Source of the DNA: Geminicoccus roseus DSM 18922
GTDB lineage: Bacteria; Pseudomonadota; Alphaproteobacteria; Geminicoccales; Geminicoccaceae
Reading direction: 5' to 3'
Assembly (NCBI RefSeq): GCF_000427665.1
Contig: NZ_KE386572.1
Span: 1,281,117 to 1,345,116 of the forward strand
DNA: 64,000 nt
Below, piece after piece: positions 9,609-18,096 of the stretch; position 1 is the first letter of the stretch, and each line of letters opens with the position of its first letter. A model generated the notes under the pieces. That model searched no databases. It was not told the origin of the DNA and worked only from the letters and a program-made list of their open reading frames with translations. Made by a program: the position numbers and the translations under genes.

Positions 9609-10496
9609 TCAGCTCCCGTAGCGCTTGGTGCGGTCTATGATCGCCTTGGCGCGCTCCAGGATCGGATAGTCGATCAACTTGTTGTCGACCGTGAACGCGC
9701 CATGGCCCTGCTCCTCGGCCTGCCGCATCCCGTTCAGCACGCGCCGTGCCCAGTCCACTTCCTGCGGCTCCGGCGCGAACACGTCCTGGATGATGCCGAC
9801 CTGGTCCGGATGGATCGCCAGCTTGCCTTGGTAGCCCATGGCCTTGACCCGCCGCGCATTGGCCAGGAGGCCGTCGCTGTCGCGGATGTCGGCGAACACG
9901 CTGTCGATCGGGCTGGGTAGCCCACCGGCACGCGAGGCAATCACCACGGCGCTGCGGGCATGCTGGCACTCCGCCTCGTCACTGGTCCACTCGACGCCGA
10001 GGTCACCCGTGAAGTCGCCGGCACCGAAGGCCAGGCAGAACGGCCGGGCGATCCGCGCCTGCACGATGTCGCCGAGGTTCAAGATGCCTTTGGCGGTCTC
10101 GACGATGCCGATCAGCTCCAACGTGCTGCACGGCAGGCCGCGGGCCCGCTCCCAGGCGCGCAGCAGCGCATCCAGCTCCAGCACGTCGGCGGCCGCCTCG
10201 ATCTTGGGCAGGACGATGCCGCGCAGGCTGGGATGAACCACGCCCGCCAGGTCCTCTTCCCCGCAGGCGACGGTGAACGCGGTCGAGGCGCGCACCGGAT
10301 TGATCCGCACGAACGCCCGGCCCGGATGTGCCCCGACGAACTCGGCGGCCTTTTCCCTGGCCATCGGCTTCTCGACGGGCGGCACCGCGTCCTCCAGGTC
10401 AAGGATCAGGGCATCGACGGCAAAGCCGACGGCCTTCTCGCGAAAGCGGTCGCGATGGGCAGGCACGAAAAGGAGCGCGCGCGGCGGTACATACAT
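9609..10496 (-). CDS. HpcH/HpaI (CitE-like) CoA-ester lyase
   Basis: The product has 295 residues. The start at 10496 (MYVPPRALLFVPAHR) fits the family, while longer upstream starts do not. This is the TIM-barrel of citrate lyase beta, malyl-CoA lyase and citramalyl-CoA lyase. Family marks are DALILDLEDAVPP (metal and phosphate region), VRINPV, LPKIEAA, ELIGIVETAKGI (the acidic metal ligand), FGAGDFTGDLG and KLAIHPDQV. Such enzymes split 3-hydroxyacyl-CoA esters into a CoA ester and a keto acid. It is the last gene of the operon from 16366, where CaiB would supply the CoA ester. Exact substrate unknown. Confidence 0.85.
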   Translation of the reverse strand: MYVPPRALLFVPAHRDRFREKAVGFAVDALILDLEDAVPPVEKPMAREKAAEFVGAHPGRAFVRINPVRASTAFTVACGEEDLAGVVHPSLRGIVLPKIEAAADVLELDALLRAWERARGLPCSTLELIGIVETAKGILNLGDIVQARIARPFCLAFGAGDFTGDLGVEWTSDEAECQHARSAVVIASRAGGLPSPIDSVFADIRDSDGLLANARRVKAMGYQGKLAIHPDQVGIIQDVFAPEPQEVDWARRVLNGMRQAEEQGHGAFTVDNKLIDYPILERAKAIIDRTKRYGS

Positions 10497-10500
10497 GGAA

Positions 10501-11259
10501 TCACTCCGAAGGCGGGGCCGGAGCGCGCCCTCGCGGCGGCTCCGCGGATGAGATGACGGCATGCTCCGCTGTCGGCACGATGGCGTCGTCCGTGCGCTGT
10601 GCATCGCGGATCGAGGTGCGCAGGGTCTCGCCGGCGCTCAGGATGTGCTCGCGCATCAAATGCTCGGCCCGCACCGCCTGGCGGTCGATGATGCACTCCA
10701 GGATCTTCTTGTGCTCCTGGTTGTACTGGGCGAGTTCCTCTGCCGTGTAGGAGGCGAAGATTGGTGGGTAGACCGAGGGGATCTGCCGGACCATCTGCAG
10801 CATCGGTTGCAGGAAGCGGTTCTCGACCGAGTCGATGATGCTCTGGTGAAACACCTGGTTGTGCTGGCGCCAGCAATCGCGGGCATGGTCGTCGAGCGGG
10901 CCGGTCTTGCGCAGCAGCTTCTCGACTTGGTCGATCGCCTGACGGGCGGAGCGTTCCGCATCCAGTTTCATGCCGCGCTCGGCGGTCACCCGGCAGGCCA
11001 TCCCCTCCAAGAGCGCTCGCATTTCGTAGGCTTCGATGATGTCGCGGACATGGAAGGGCCGGACGATGAAGCCGCGGTTCGGGTTGTACTCGAGAAGGCC
11101 GTCCTTCTCGTTGGCGGCCAGGGCCGCGCGCACCGGCGTGCGGGAGACGGCGAACTGCTCGGCCAGGGCCGCCTCACGCAGGTGCTGGCCGGAGACGAAC
11201 TCTCCGCGCAGGATCATGTCGCGGATGCGGGCGGTCAGCTCTTGAGAGGTCAGTTTCAT
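10501..11259 (-). CDS. GntR-family regulator, FCD type
   Basis: This is a 252-residue transcription factor. The winged-helix domain is at residues 1-70 (LTARIRDMILRGEFVSGQHL, and LAEQFAVSRTPVRAALAA as the HTH). The all-helical FCD effector domain follows, with the metal-site pattern around DDHARDCWRQHNQVFHQSI and REHILSAGE. FCD regulators usually respond to organic acids and repress neighbouring catabolic genes. It sits inside the operon between CaiB and the lyase, so autoregulation is likely. The palindrome at 16424-16435 is its best candidate operator. Confidence 0.88.
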   Translation of the reverse strand: MKLTSQELTARIRDMILRGEFVSGQHLREAALAEQFAVSRTPVRAALAANEKDGLLEYNPNRGFIVRPFHVRDIIEAYEMRALLEGMACRVTAERGMKLDAERSARQAIDQVEKLLRKTGPLDDHARDCWRQHNQVFHQSIIDSVENRFLQPMLQMVRQIPSVYPPIFASYTAEELAQYNQEHKKILECIIDRQAVRAEHLMREHILSAGETLRTSIRDAQRTDDAIVPTAEHAVISSAEPPRGRAPAPPSE

Positions 11260-11289
11260 GCGGTCTCCGGATCGAGATGCGGGCGGTGC

Positions 11290-12525
11290 CTAAATAGCAC
11301 CCTTGCCGCGCAACTCTTCTATGTGCGCCGCATCCAGGCCAAGCAGGCCACGCAGCACCTCGTCGGTATGTGCACCCAGAGCCGGGCCCAGCCAACGCAC
11401 GGCACCGGGCGTGCCGCTCATGCGCGGGATGACGTTCGGGATCGCAACCTCCCCTGCCCTCGGATCGGTCACGCGCAGGATGTTGCCGCGCGCGGCATAG
11501 TGCGGATCGGTGAAGATCTCGTCGATCCCGTAGACCGGGCCGCACGGCACTTCGGCGCCTGAGCAGCAAGCCAGCACCTCGTCGCGCGGCATCGACCCGG
11601 TCCAGTCAGCAACCATGCCGTTGACCTCGCCGCGCCGCTCGATCCGCGCCTTGTTGGTGGCGTAGCGCGGGTCATCCTTGAGCTCCGGACGACCCATGAC
11701 GTCGGCCAGCCGGCCGAAGATCTTGTCGTTGGTGCAGGCGATCGCCACCCAGCGGTCGTCCGAGGTCGGGTAGTGGCTGTGTGGGACTACGATCGGGGTC
11801 TCTGCACCCTCGCGCCGGCGCACGAAGCCGAACCGGTCGTAGGCCGGCGCCACCTCGTCCAGGATCCGGAAGATCGCCTCGTAGAGCGCCATGTCGATGA
11901 CCTGGCCCTCGCCGGTACGGTGGCGCGCCTGCAGCGCCATCTGTACGGCAAGAGCACCGTAGAGCCCGGCCATGTAGTCGGCGAGCGTGGCCGAGCCAGG
12001 CTGCGCCGGGGGCCGGTCCGGCTCGCCGGACAGGAACGAGATGCCGCCGAACGCGTTGGCGATCCGGCCAAAGCACGGCCGGTTGGCATATGGTCCGGTC
12101 TGGCCGTAGCCGGACACGCGCAATAGAATCAGCTTCGGGTTGACGGCCGACAGGACGTCCCAGCCCAGGCCCCAGCGCTCCAGCGTCCCTGCCTGGAAGT
12201 TCTCGCACACCACGTCGCTGACCCGGACCAAGTCCTTGAACAGCTTGGCACCTTCCGGCGTGCGCAGGTCCAGGCAGACTGACTTCTTGTTCCTCGCCTC
12301 GCTCAGCCAGACGAGCGTATCGCCGCACTCGGTTTGGGTGCCCAGGCGCCGGGCATGGTCGCCGATCTTGGGCAGCTCGATCTTGAGCACCTCCGCACCG
12401 AACTCGGCCATGATCGTCGCGGCATAGGGAGCAGCAATGAAGGTGCCGATGTCGAGGACGCGCAGGCCCGCCAGCGCGCCTGTAGGGGCTGCTTCGACGG
12501 GTTGGGTTGTTTCAGCAGAGGTCAT
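11290..12525 (-). CDS. CaiB/BaiF family CoA-transferase
   Basis: The product has 411 residues. Class III CoA-transferases move CoA between carboxylic acids through an aspartyl-CoA intermediate. The catalytic Asp is visible near residue 183 in TLADYMAGLYG. Other marks are LRVLDIGTFIAAPYA near the N-terminus, EVLKIELPKIGDHAR, NKKSVCLDLR and the C-terminal AAHIEELRGKGAI ending. It lies 18 bases downstream of the DctM gene and 30 upstream of the GntR gene. In this operon it probably activates the imported acid for the CitE-like lyase. It ends in TAG, which shows amber is a normal stop in this genome. Confidence 0.9.
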   Translation of the reverse strand: MTSAETTQPVEAAPTGALAGLRVLDIGTFIAAPYAATIMAEFGAEVLKIELPKIGDHARRLGTQTECGDTLVWLSEARNKKSVCLDLRTPEGAKLFKDLVRVSDVVCENFQAGTLERWGLGWDVLSAVNPKLILLRVSGYGQTGPYANRPCFGRIANAFGGISFLSGEPDRPPAQPGSATLADYMAGLYGALAVQMALQARHRTGEGQVIDMALYEAIFRILDEVAPAYDRFGFVRRREGAETPIVVPHSHYPTSDDRWVAIACTNDKIFGRLADVMGRPELKDDPRYATNKARIERRGEVNGMVADWTGSMPRDEVLACCSGAEVPCGPVYGIDEIFTDPHYAARGNILRVTDPRAGEVAIPNVIPRMSGTPGAVRWLGPALGAHTDEVLRGLLGLDAAHIEELRGKGAI

Positions 12526-12543
12526 GATAGCGGTTCCGGCAGG

Positions 12544-13839
12544 TCAGTAGCTGGCCAGGATCGGGAAGGCCCAGACGAGTGCCAGCAGCAGGCACTGGAG
12601 GAAGGAGAAGGGCCAAAAAGCGTTGAAGATCGTCTCGAGCGTGATGTGCGGCGGAGTCACGCTCTTCATGTAGAAGGCGGCCGTGCCGAACGGCGGAGTC
12701 AGGTAGCCGATCTGGCAGGTGATCGCGAACAGGACGCCGAACCAGACCAGGTCATAGCCCAGGCCTGTCACGACCGGACCGAAGATCGGCACGGTGAGCA
12801 GGCAGATCGCGGTGCCCTCCATGAAGGCGCCGAGGAACACCCAGATCGCCAGCATCACGCCGATGATCGCCCAGGGCGGCAGGCTGGAGCCGAGGAACAG
12901 GTCCTTCACGAAGCTGGTGCCGCCCAGGAGATTGTAGACTCCGATCAATGCCACGGCACCGAACACCAGCCAGAGCACGATGCCGGAGGTGCGGATTGTC
13001 TGCATGGAGACATCGGCCAGCATCGACCAGGTGAGCTCGCGGCGCAGCGCCGCCACCAGGATCATCGCGGCCGCCCCCAACGCCGCGGCCTCGGTCACGG
13101 CGGCCACGCCCAGATAGATGCTGCCCAGCACCCCGGCACCGATCAGAAGCGGCATGACGATTCGGCGCAGCAGCGCCAGCTTCTCCCCTAGCGGCATGTT
13201 GCGGCGCTCGTCTGCAGGCGGCGGGCCCATGGCCGGGTTCAGGTGGCAGCGGACCAGGATGTAGGCGATGAAGCTGCCGGCCATCAGGAAGCCCGGCAGG
13301 AATGCGGCGGTGAACAGGTCGCCCACCGAGACGTTGGCGGTCAGGCCGTAGATGATCAGGTTGATGCTGGGCGGGATCATCGAGCCGAGCGCGCCGCCCG
13401 CGCCGATCGTGCCCAGCGCCAGCTTCTCGTCGTAGCCCATGCGCAGGAGCTGGGGCAGGGCGATCATGCCGAGCAGCATGATCTCGCCGCCGACCACGCC
13501 GGTCATCGCCGCCATGATGATCGCGACCACCGTGGTCATTGCCGCCAGGCCGCCCGGTCGCCTGCCCCCCCAGACGCTCATCGCGTCGAACAGGTCGCGG
13601 GCCACCCCGGTGCGCTCCATCATCCCCGCCATGAAGATGAAGAATGGCAGGGACACGAGCACATAGGTGTTGATGAAGCTGTAAATCCGGCCGGTGATCA
13701 GGATCAGGCTGCTCAGCCGGTCGAAGTCCAGGATGAAGAAGGTGGCGATGATGCCGGTCACCACGCCGAGCGGCACGCCCAGCACCATAAGCAGGATCAT
13801 GCCGCCGAACATCAGGACCGTGATCAGCTCAATTTCCAT
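12544..13839 (-). CDS. TRAP transporter large permease (DctM)
   Basis: This 431-residue inner-membrane protein has about 12 hydrophobic segments. DctM signatures include LLMVLGVPLGVVTGI near the N-terminus, PSINLIIYGLTANVSVGDLF, and GTAICLLTVPIFGPVV. It is the ion-coupled permease half of a TRAP system. It overlaps the dctQ gene by 11 bases, and the binding-protein gene lies further upstream. Substrate unknown; operon context suggests a dicarboxylate or hydroxy/keto acid. Confidence 0.92.
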   Translation of the reverse strand: MEIELITVLMFGGMILLMVLGVPLGVVTGIIATFFILDFDRLSSLILITGRIYSFINTYVLVSLPFFIFMAGMMERTGVARDLFDAMSVWGGRRPGGLAAMTTVVAIIMAAMTGVVGGEIMLLGMIALPQLLRMGYDEKLALGTIGAGGALGSMIPPSINLIIYGLTANVSVGDLFTAAFLPGFLMAGSFIAYILVRCHLNPAMGPPPADERRNMPLGEKLALLRRIVMPLLIGAGVLGSIYLGVAAVTEAAALGAAAMILVAALRRELTWSMLADVSMQTIRTSGIVLWLVFGAVALIGVYNLLGGTSFVKDLFLGSSLPPWAIIGVMLAIWVFLGAFMEGTAICLLTVPIFGPVVTGLGYDLVWFGVLFAITCQIGYLTPPFGTAAFYMKSVTPPHITLETIFNAFWPFSFLQCLLLALVWAFPILASY

Positions 13840-14338
13840 GAGCGACCTCCAGCCGGCGCGCCGCCCGCATGAAGTTCACGACAGCCTGCAGCAGCAGGAG
13901 CACGCAAGCCAGGAACAGCACGCCGCGAACCAATGCGGGCAGCGGCACGTCCCAGGCCGAGCCCAGCGTCTCCGGGCGCCACCGCCCGCCGCGGAAGCGG
14001 AAGATCGACGCTGCGGCCTGGAGCCAGGCAGCATAGCTCAGCACCAGCGCCCACAGGATCAGGAGGGCAGCGGAGAACAGGTCGATCATGCGCCGGATCT
14101 GTGGACCGAACCGGTCATAGACGAAGGTGACGCGAATGAATTCCTGGCGTTGCAGCACATAGGGGCCCGCCAGCACGAAGGTCAGCGCGCACAGGCTGGT
14201 GGTCAGCGGATGCACCCAATTGGTTGGCTGGCTGAAGCCGTAGCGCGCGATCACCTCATAGGTGGAGATCGCGATCGCCGGGACGATCAGTGCTGCCGCG
14301 AGGGCGCCGGACGCCTTCGACAGGCGGTCGATCCACAT
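13829..14338 (-). CDS. TRAP transporter small permease (DctQ)
   Basis: The product has 169 residues with four hydrophobic segments, the normal layout of DctQ. Recognisable pieces are IAISTYEVIARYGFSQPTNW and the VLQRQEFIRVTFVYDRF block. It associates with DctM in the inner membrane. Its stop lies inside the dctM start region, so the two are translationally coupled. Confidence 0.88.
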   Translation of the reverse strand: MWIDRLSKASGALAAALIVPAIAISTYEVIARYGFSQPTNWVHPLTTSLCALTFVLAGPYVLQRQEFIRVTFVYDRFGPQIRRMIDLFSAALLILWALVLSYAAWLQAAASIFRFRGGRWRPETLGSAWDVPLPALVRGVLFLACVLLLLQAVVNFMRAARRLEVAHGN

Positions 14339-14419
14339 GTCGCGAAATCCTGAGAGAGAGGCGAGAACGCATCCAGGCGAGGAAGGCGGGGCAGGGACCT
14401 GGGGCCCCTGCCCCTCCGG

Positions 14420-15433
14420 TCAGAGCAGGCCGATCTGCTGCATGAAGGCGATGTGCGCCTCGTAGGCCTTCTTCGCGAACTCGCTGCCTTCGGCATATTC
14501 CTTCACCGCCTCGGCGGCGATGCCGCGCAGCTTCTGGCGTTCCTCCGGGGACCAGTCGATCAGTTCGACTCCCTCGTCCGCGACCACGCTCTTGGCGGCC
14601 TTCTGGTCGTCGATCAGGGTCTGCGCGTTCATGTCCGCCGCGAACTGCCTGGTCGCGGTCTCGACGATCGCCTTCAAATCGTCCGGCAGTTCGTTCCAGC
14701 GGTCCAGATTCACCGAGATGTCGCAGGCCGGCATCGAGCTGATCCCGGGATAGAGCGAATATTTGGCGGTCTGGTACAGGCCCACCTGGGCGTTCTGGCC
14801 GAGCGTGCTGTAGTCGGTGGCGTCGATCACGCCGGTGCTGAGCGCCTGGAAGATCTCGCTGCCAGGCAGCGAGACGACGCTTGCGTCAAGCGCGGAGAAC
14901 ACTTGGCCTACCACGCCGCCGGGTGCGCGGATCTTCACGCCCTTGAAGTCTTCGGCGCTGCGGATCGGCTTGCGCGCCGGGATCGATTCGGCCTGCCAGA
15001 AGGACGGACCCACGAAATGGACGTTGTAGTCCTGATAGAGTTCGCGGGCGATCTCGGTGCCGCCGCCATATTCATAGAACATCTGGAACTGCAGCGGCGT
15101 GTCGTAGCCCGCCATGAACGAGCCCAGCACGCCGAACGCCGGATCCTCGCCCGCGAAGTAGCCGGGTGAGCCAAAATGCCCATCCAGGATGCCCTGGCCA
15201 ATCGCTTCCAGGGTCTGGTCGGCGGCAACCACCGAATCGACCGGCATGACCTCGATCTTCAACCGGCCGCCCGACATTGCGTCGACATTCTTGGTGAAGT
15301 CCTCGAACACCTTGTTGGCGGTCGAGCCCGCCGGCATCAGGGACTGCATCTTCCAGTTGATGGTCTCGGCCTGCGCCGCCGAGACCGAGATGGCCAGTGA
15401 CAAGGCACTGCCGAGAACTGCTCGCTTCCACAT
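14420..15433 (-). CDS. TRAP transporter solute-binding protein (DctP)
   Basis: The product is 337 residues with a signal peptide (MWKRAVLGSALSLAISVSAAQA). The mature protein has the DctP fold: GRLKIEVMPVDSVVAADQTLEA in the first lobe, then PIRSAEDFKGVKIRAPGGV, with an arginine that normally binds the substrate carboxylate, and GVIDATDYSTLGQNAQVGLY. It feeds the DctQM permease encoded next. The arginine supports a carboxylate substrate. Confidence 0.92.
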   Translation of the reverse strand: MWKRAVLGSALSLAISVSAAQAETINWKMQSLMPAGSTANKVFEDFTKNVDAMSGGRLKIEVMPVDSVVAADQTLEAIGQGILDGHFGSPGYFAGEDPAFGVLGSFMAGYDTPLQFQMFYEYGGGTEIARELYQDYNVHFVGPSFWQAESIPARKPIRSAEDFKGVKIRAPGGVVGQVFSALDASVVSLPGSEIFQALSTGVIDATDYSTLGQNAQVGLYQTAKYSLYPGISSMPACDISVNLDRWNELPDDLKAIVETATRQFAADMNAQTLIDDQKAAKSVVADEGVELIDWSPEERQKLRGIAAEAVKEYAEGSEFAKKAYEAHIAFMQQIGLL

Positions 15434-15487
15434 GTTAGCCTCCGTTGCTTTTGTTTGATCGATGTCGTCGGAAAGCCCTTGGCTCCC

Positions 15488-16366
15488 TCAGTCAGGGATG
15501 TTCAGCATCGCCCTGGCCTCGCTTGGCGTGGCGATTTCCCGTCCGCAGGCCTTCGCCAGATCGACGATCCGGCGCACGAGTTCGGCGTTGGTGGGGGCGC
15601 TCAGCTCCGTATAGGGATCGTCGCCGATCCCGATCGCCACATGCCCGCCGGCGTGGATCGCCTGGGCGGCGATCGGAAACAGGTTTCCGGGTTTGGCATT
15701 CACGGTCCACTGGACCGGCCGGCGCTTTGGCAGGAAGTCCAGAAAGGCGCGCAGCCCGGCGGCGGTGGGCGGATGGCCGCCCAGGATGCTGCGGTCGGTG
15801 TGGACCAGGAGCAGGTAGGCAGGATCGTCCAGCAGTCCCATTTCCTGGAACGCCTCGACATAGCGCAGGAACGGGATGGCCCAGCAGGCGAGCGCCGGCT
15901 TGACGCCGATCTCGCGAAAGGTCTTCGCGAAGAAGAGCAGCGTCTCGGTGCTGTTAACGTAGCTTTTGGACGTCGTGGTGAACCGCTTCGCCACCGGGTC
16001 GTAGACATCGATGTTGGTGCTGCCGATGTCCATCGACGCCAGTTCCGGGCGGAGCGCCGGATCCTGGACCAGGCGCCGGATGTGCGCGACGCGCGCCTCG
16101 TCCCCCTGCACGGTGATCTGGCCCAGCGTGGAATGGATCAACAGATCGCTGTTGTTCCGGATGGCGCGGATCGTATCGGCATAAATGTCATAGCCGTGCG
16201 CGGGCGAGCCGTCCGGCTGGCGGGCATGGAAATGCAGGATCGAAGCACCGGCCGTGCGGATGGCAGCCGCATCCCGGCCAATTTCTTGGGCCGTCCAAGG
16301 CACGTTGGGGTTGCCGTCGCGCATTGCATACTCGTTGACGCGAACTTCGATGATCAACTTCTCCAC
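15488..16366 (-). CDS. BKACE (DUF849) beta-keto acid cleavage enzyme
   Basis: The GTG at 16366 is chosen because it yields the family's usual beginning (EKLIIEVRVNEY) and has a GGAG site about 8 bases upstream; an ATG at 16402 is also in frame. The protein has 292 residues. BKACE enzymes are zinc-dependent TIM barrels that condense a beta-keto acid with acetyl-CoA and release acetoacetate plus a new CoA ester. The zinc-binding HFH pair is at about residues 45-47 (ILHFHARQPDG). MDIGSTNIDVYDP and GGHVAIGIGDDPY are also family-like. It is the first gene of the operon that includes TRAP, CaiB, GntR and CitE-like genes. Substrate side chain unknown. Confidence 0.88.
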   Translation of the reverse strand: MEKLIIEVRVNEYAMRDGNPNVPWTAQEIGRDAAAIRTAGASILHFHARQPDGSPAHGYDIYADTIRAIRNNSDLLIHSTLGQITVQGDEARVAHIRRLVQDPALRPELASMDIGSTNIDVYDPVAKRFTTTSKSYVNSTETLLFFAKTFREIGVKPALACWAIPFLRYVEAFQEMGLLDDPAYLLLVHTDRSILGGHPPTAAGLRAFLDFLPKRRPVQWTVNAKPGNLFPIAAQAIHAGGHVAIGIGDDPYTELSAPTNAELVRRIVDLAKACGREIATPSEARAMLNIPD

Positions 16367-16423
16367 GCCGCGCTCCGTCGTCGCCCACACACCTGATCGC
16401 AATGTGGAGTACAGTTACTAGAA

Positions 16424-16435
16424 ATTGCATGCAAT
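16424..16435. promoter_or_regulatory. Perfect palindrome, candidate GntR operator
   Basis: ATTGCATGCAAT is a perfect 12-bp palindrome, 57 bp upstream of the BKACE start and the only such site noticed in this upstream region. FCD-type GntR regulators commonly bind short AT-flanked palindromes of this form, and the operon encodes one. A looser repeat, AACAT-GCA-ATGTT, lies at about 16454-16466. Binding is inferred. Confidence 0.5.
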
Positions 16436-16555
16436 AGCCCAGTTGCGTATCCGAACATGCAATGTTGTCTGCCGTGGTGGAGAGGCATGGCGGATCCGTA
16501 GTTGCCGTGTTGCCCGCCAGCTCCCGTGATCACGACAGCAGGCGGAGGCGGGCTA

Positions 16556-17158
16556 ATGAGGGTGGTGGGTTCGGACATCCACCGCGTGTTCGCCGAGGCG
16601 GTGATGCTGGACGACGGCAAGATTTCCCGGCTCGGGCGCGTCGGCATGACACGCGAACATCTAGGAGCGTTCGCAAGGTAGCTTGCGCACGACGACCATG
16701 TGGTGGTGGAGGCGACCGGCAACGCCACGGCGGTTGCGGAGGTGATCGGCTCACATGTCGGCCGGGTGGCGATCGCCAATCCATCCATCGGCAGGAGCCG
16801 ATGGATCCGCTTCCCGCAGGGACGCTGGCAAGGAGGCCAGCGAGGGCCAGGTGCGGCTGATCGCCGAGGCGCGCATCAAGACCGACGTGATCGACGCGAC
16901 CATGCTGGCACGGCTGTACGCGAGCGGCTTCCTGCCGGAGGTCTGGGTGCCGGACCAGCGAACCCTGGCGCTGCGGCGGCAGGTCACCCGGCGCAACCAG
17001 ATCGTGCGGCAGCGCGCCCGGCTGAAGACCATCATCCAGTTAATCCTGCATGCCCATCTGGTGCCGCCTTGCCCGCACGCCGACCTGCTCGGACCCAAGG
17101 GCCGTGCATGGTTGCTGGGGCAAGTGCTTCCGCCCGACGAGCAGGACGCGGTGGCCCG
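16556..17158 (+). pseudogene. IS110-family transposase, broken
   Basis: The frame from 16556 starts MRVVGSDIH and reads the DEDD-type N-terminal domain of IS110 transposases, including the acidic residue in VVVEATGNATAVAEV. An in-frame TAG occurs at 16679-16681. After ANP (about 16782) a 61-bp hairpin-rich insert shifts the frame. The protein then resumes with QVRLIAEARIKTDVID and runs through LRRQVTRRNQIVRQR to LLGQVLPPDEQDAV. The downstream IS3 element cuts off the C-terminal (serine-containing Tnp) domain. Amber codon, insert and truncation together leave it inactive. Confidence 0.85.
16783..16843 (+). repeat. 61-bp double-hairpin insert, copy A (in IS110 transposase)
   Basis: The insert separates codons for ANP and QVR that are adjacent (one residue apart) in IS110 transposases, and adds about 61 bp. 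Hairpin 1 (16783-16806) is ATCCATCGGC, loop AGGA, then the perfect complement GCCGATGGAT. A linker CCGCTTCCCGCAGGGA follows. Hairpin 2 (16823-16842) is CGCTGGC, loop AAGGAG, GCCAGCG. Copy B in the neighbouring IS3 transposase has the same order, linker type and length but different stem sequences. Confidence 0.7.
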
Positions 17159-17184
17159 TGACCTTGCCCCCTGATTGGCCCCGT

Positions 17185-18096
17185 TCATAACCAGAGTCCG
17201 TTCTGGTCGTGGTCCTGTCTGGACCGGGTTGCGAACTCGTTCGGGGTGAGGCCGCCGAGGCTCGTGTGGGGCCGGTGGCCGTTGTAGTCGTCCCGCCAAG
17301 CATCGATGGTCCGTCGCGCCATGAGCAAGCCCCGGAACACGTGCTCATTGAGGCATTCGCCGCGGAAGCGGCCGTTCAGGCTCTCGACGAAGGCGTTCTG
17401 GATCGGCTTGCCCCTGCACCGGCTCCTGCCGGTGCTCCCTTCAGGATCGGATTGCCGGTCTGCTGACCGGCAATGGTGCGATGTAGTGCCAGGCGACGTC
17501 TCGCTCCTCCTGCCAGAGCAGGATCGCGTGCGACGTCAGCTCGGTGCCATTGTCGCTGACGATCTGCAGCGGGCGGCCGCGCAACTCGACGATCCGGTCG
17601 AGTTCGCACACGACCAGCCGGCCCGACAGAGACGTGTCGGCGACCAGTGCCAGGCACTCGCGGGTGAAGTCATCCACGACCACCAGCACGCGCAAGCGCC
17701 GGCCGTCCATCAGAATGTCGGACACGAAGTCGAGCGACCATCGCTGGTTCGGTCCCTGCGGCAGCGTCATCGGAGCGCGGGTGCCGGGAGCCTGCTTGCG
17801 ACCGCCGCGACGCCTCACGGTCAGCCGTTCCTCGCGGTAGAGCCGGAACAGCTTCTTGTGATTGAGGGCGACGCCCTCGCGCCTGAGCAGGATGTGCAGC
17901 CGCCGATAGCCGAACCGCCGACGGTCCGCCACGAGCGCTCGAAGCCGGCTCCGCAGGCCAGCGTCATCCGGCCGGATCGACGCATAGCGGTACGTCTTCG
18001 GCTCCATCCCGATCAACCCGCAGGCACGCCGCTGCGAGTAGCCCTTCTCCTCGATCGCCCAGGTCACGACCGTTCTCCGCGCGCCGGGCGTCAGAA
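17185..18096 (-). pseudogene. IS3-family OrfB (integrase), broken by a 61-bp insert
   Basis: The rve-type DDE core is visible: WSLDFVSDIL for the first Asp, QIVSDNGTELTS for the second, and the Glu region (NAFVESLNGR) after the insert. The frame ends with ATRSRQDHDQNGLWL at 17185. Between IAP and GKPIQN, 61 extra bases (17414-17474) shift the frame, so the Glu-containing C-terminus is lost. The rest matches the family well, so the insert is the likely cause of inactivation. Confidence 0.85.
17414..17474 (-). repeat. 61-bp double-hairpin insert, copy B (in IS3 OrfB)
   Basis: Read on the minus strand, hairpin 1 is ATTGCCGGTC, loop AGCA, perfect complement GACCGGCAAT (17451-17474). The linker is CCGATCCTGAAGGGA. 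Hairpin 2 is GCACCGGC, loop AGGA, GCCGGTGC (17416-17435). It splits IAP from GKPIQN of the transposase and adds exactly 61 bp. Order, spacing, linker (CCG..TCC..AGGGA) and GA-rich loops agree with copy A at 16783-16843, while the stems differ but still pair fully. Confidence 0.75.

Noticed and set aside
16751-17348. Minus-strand frames across the IS110/IS3 junction
   Set aside because: They are shadows of the IS110 transposase and the tail of OrfB in a wrong frame.
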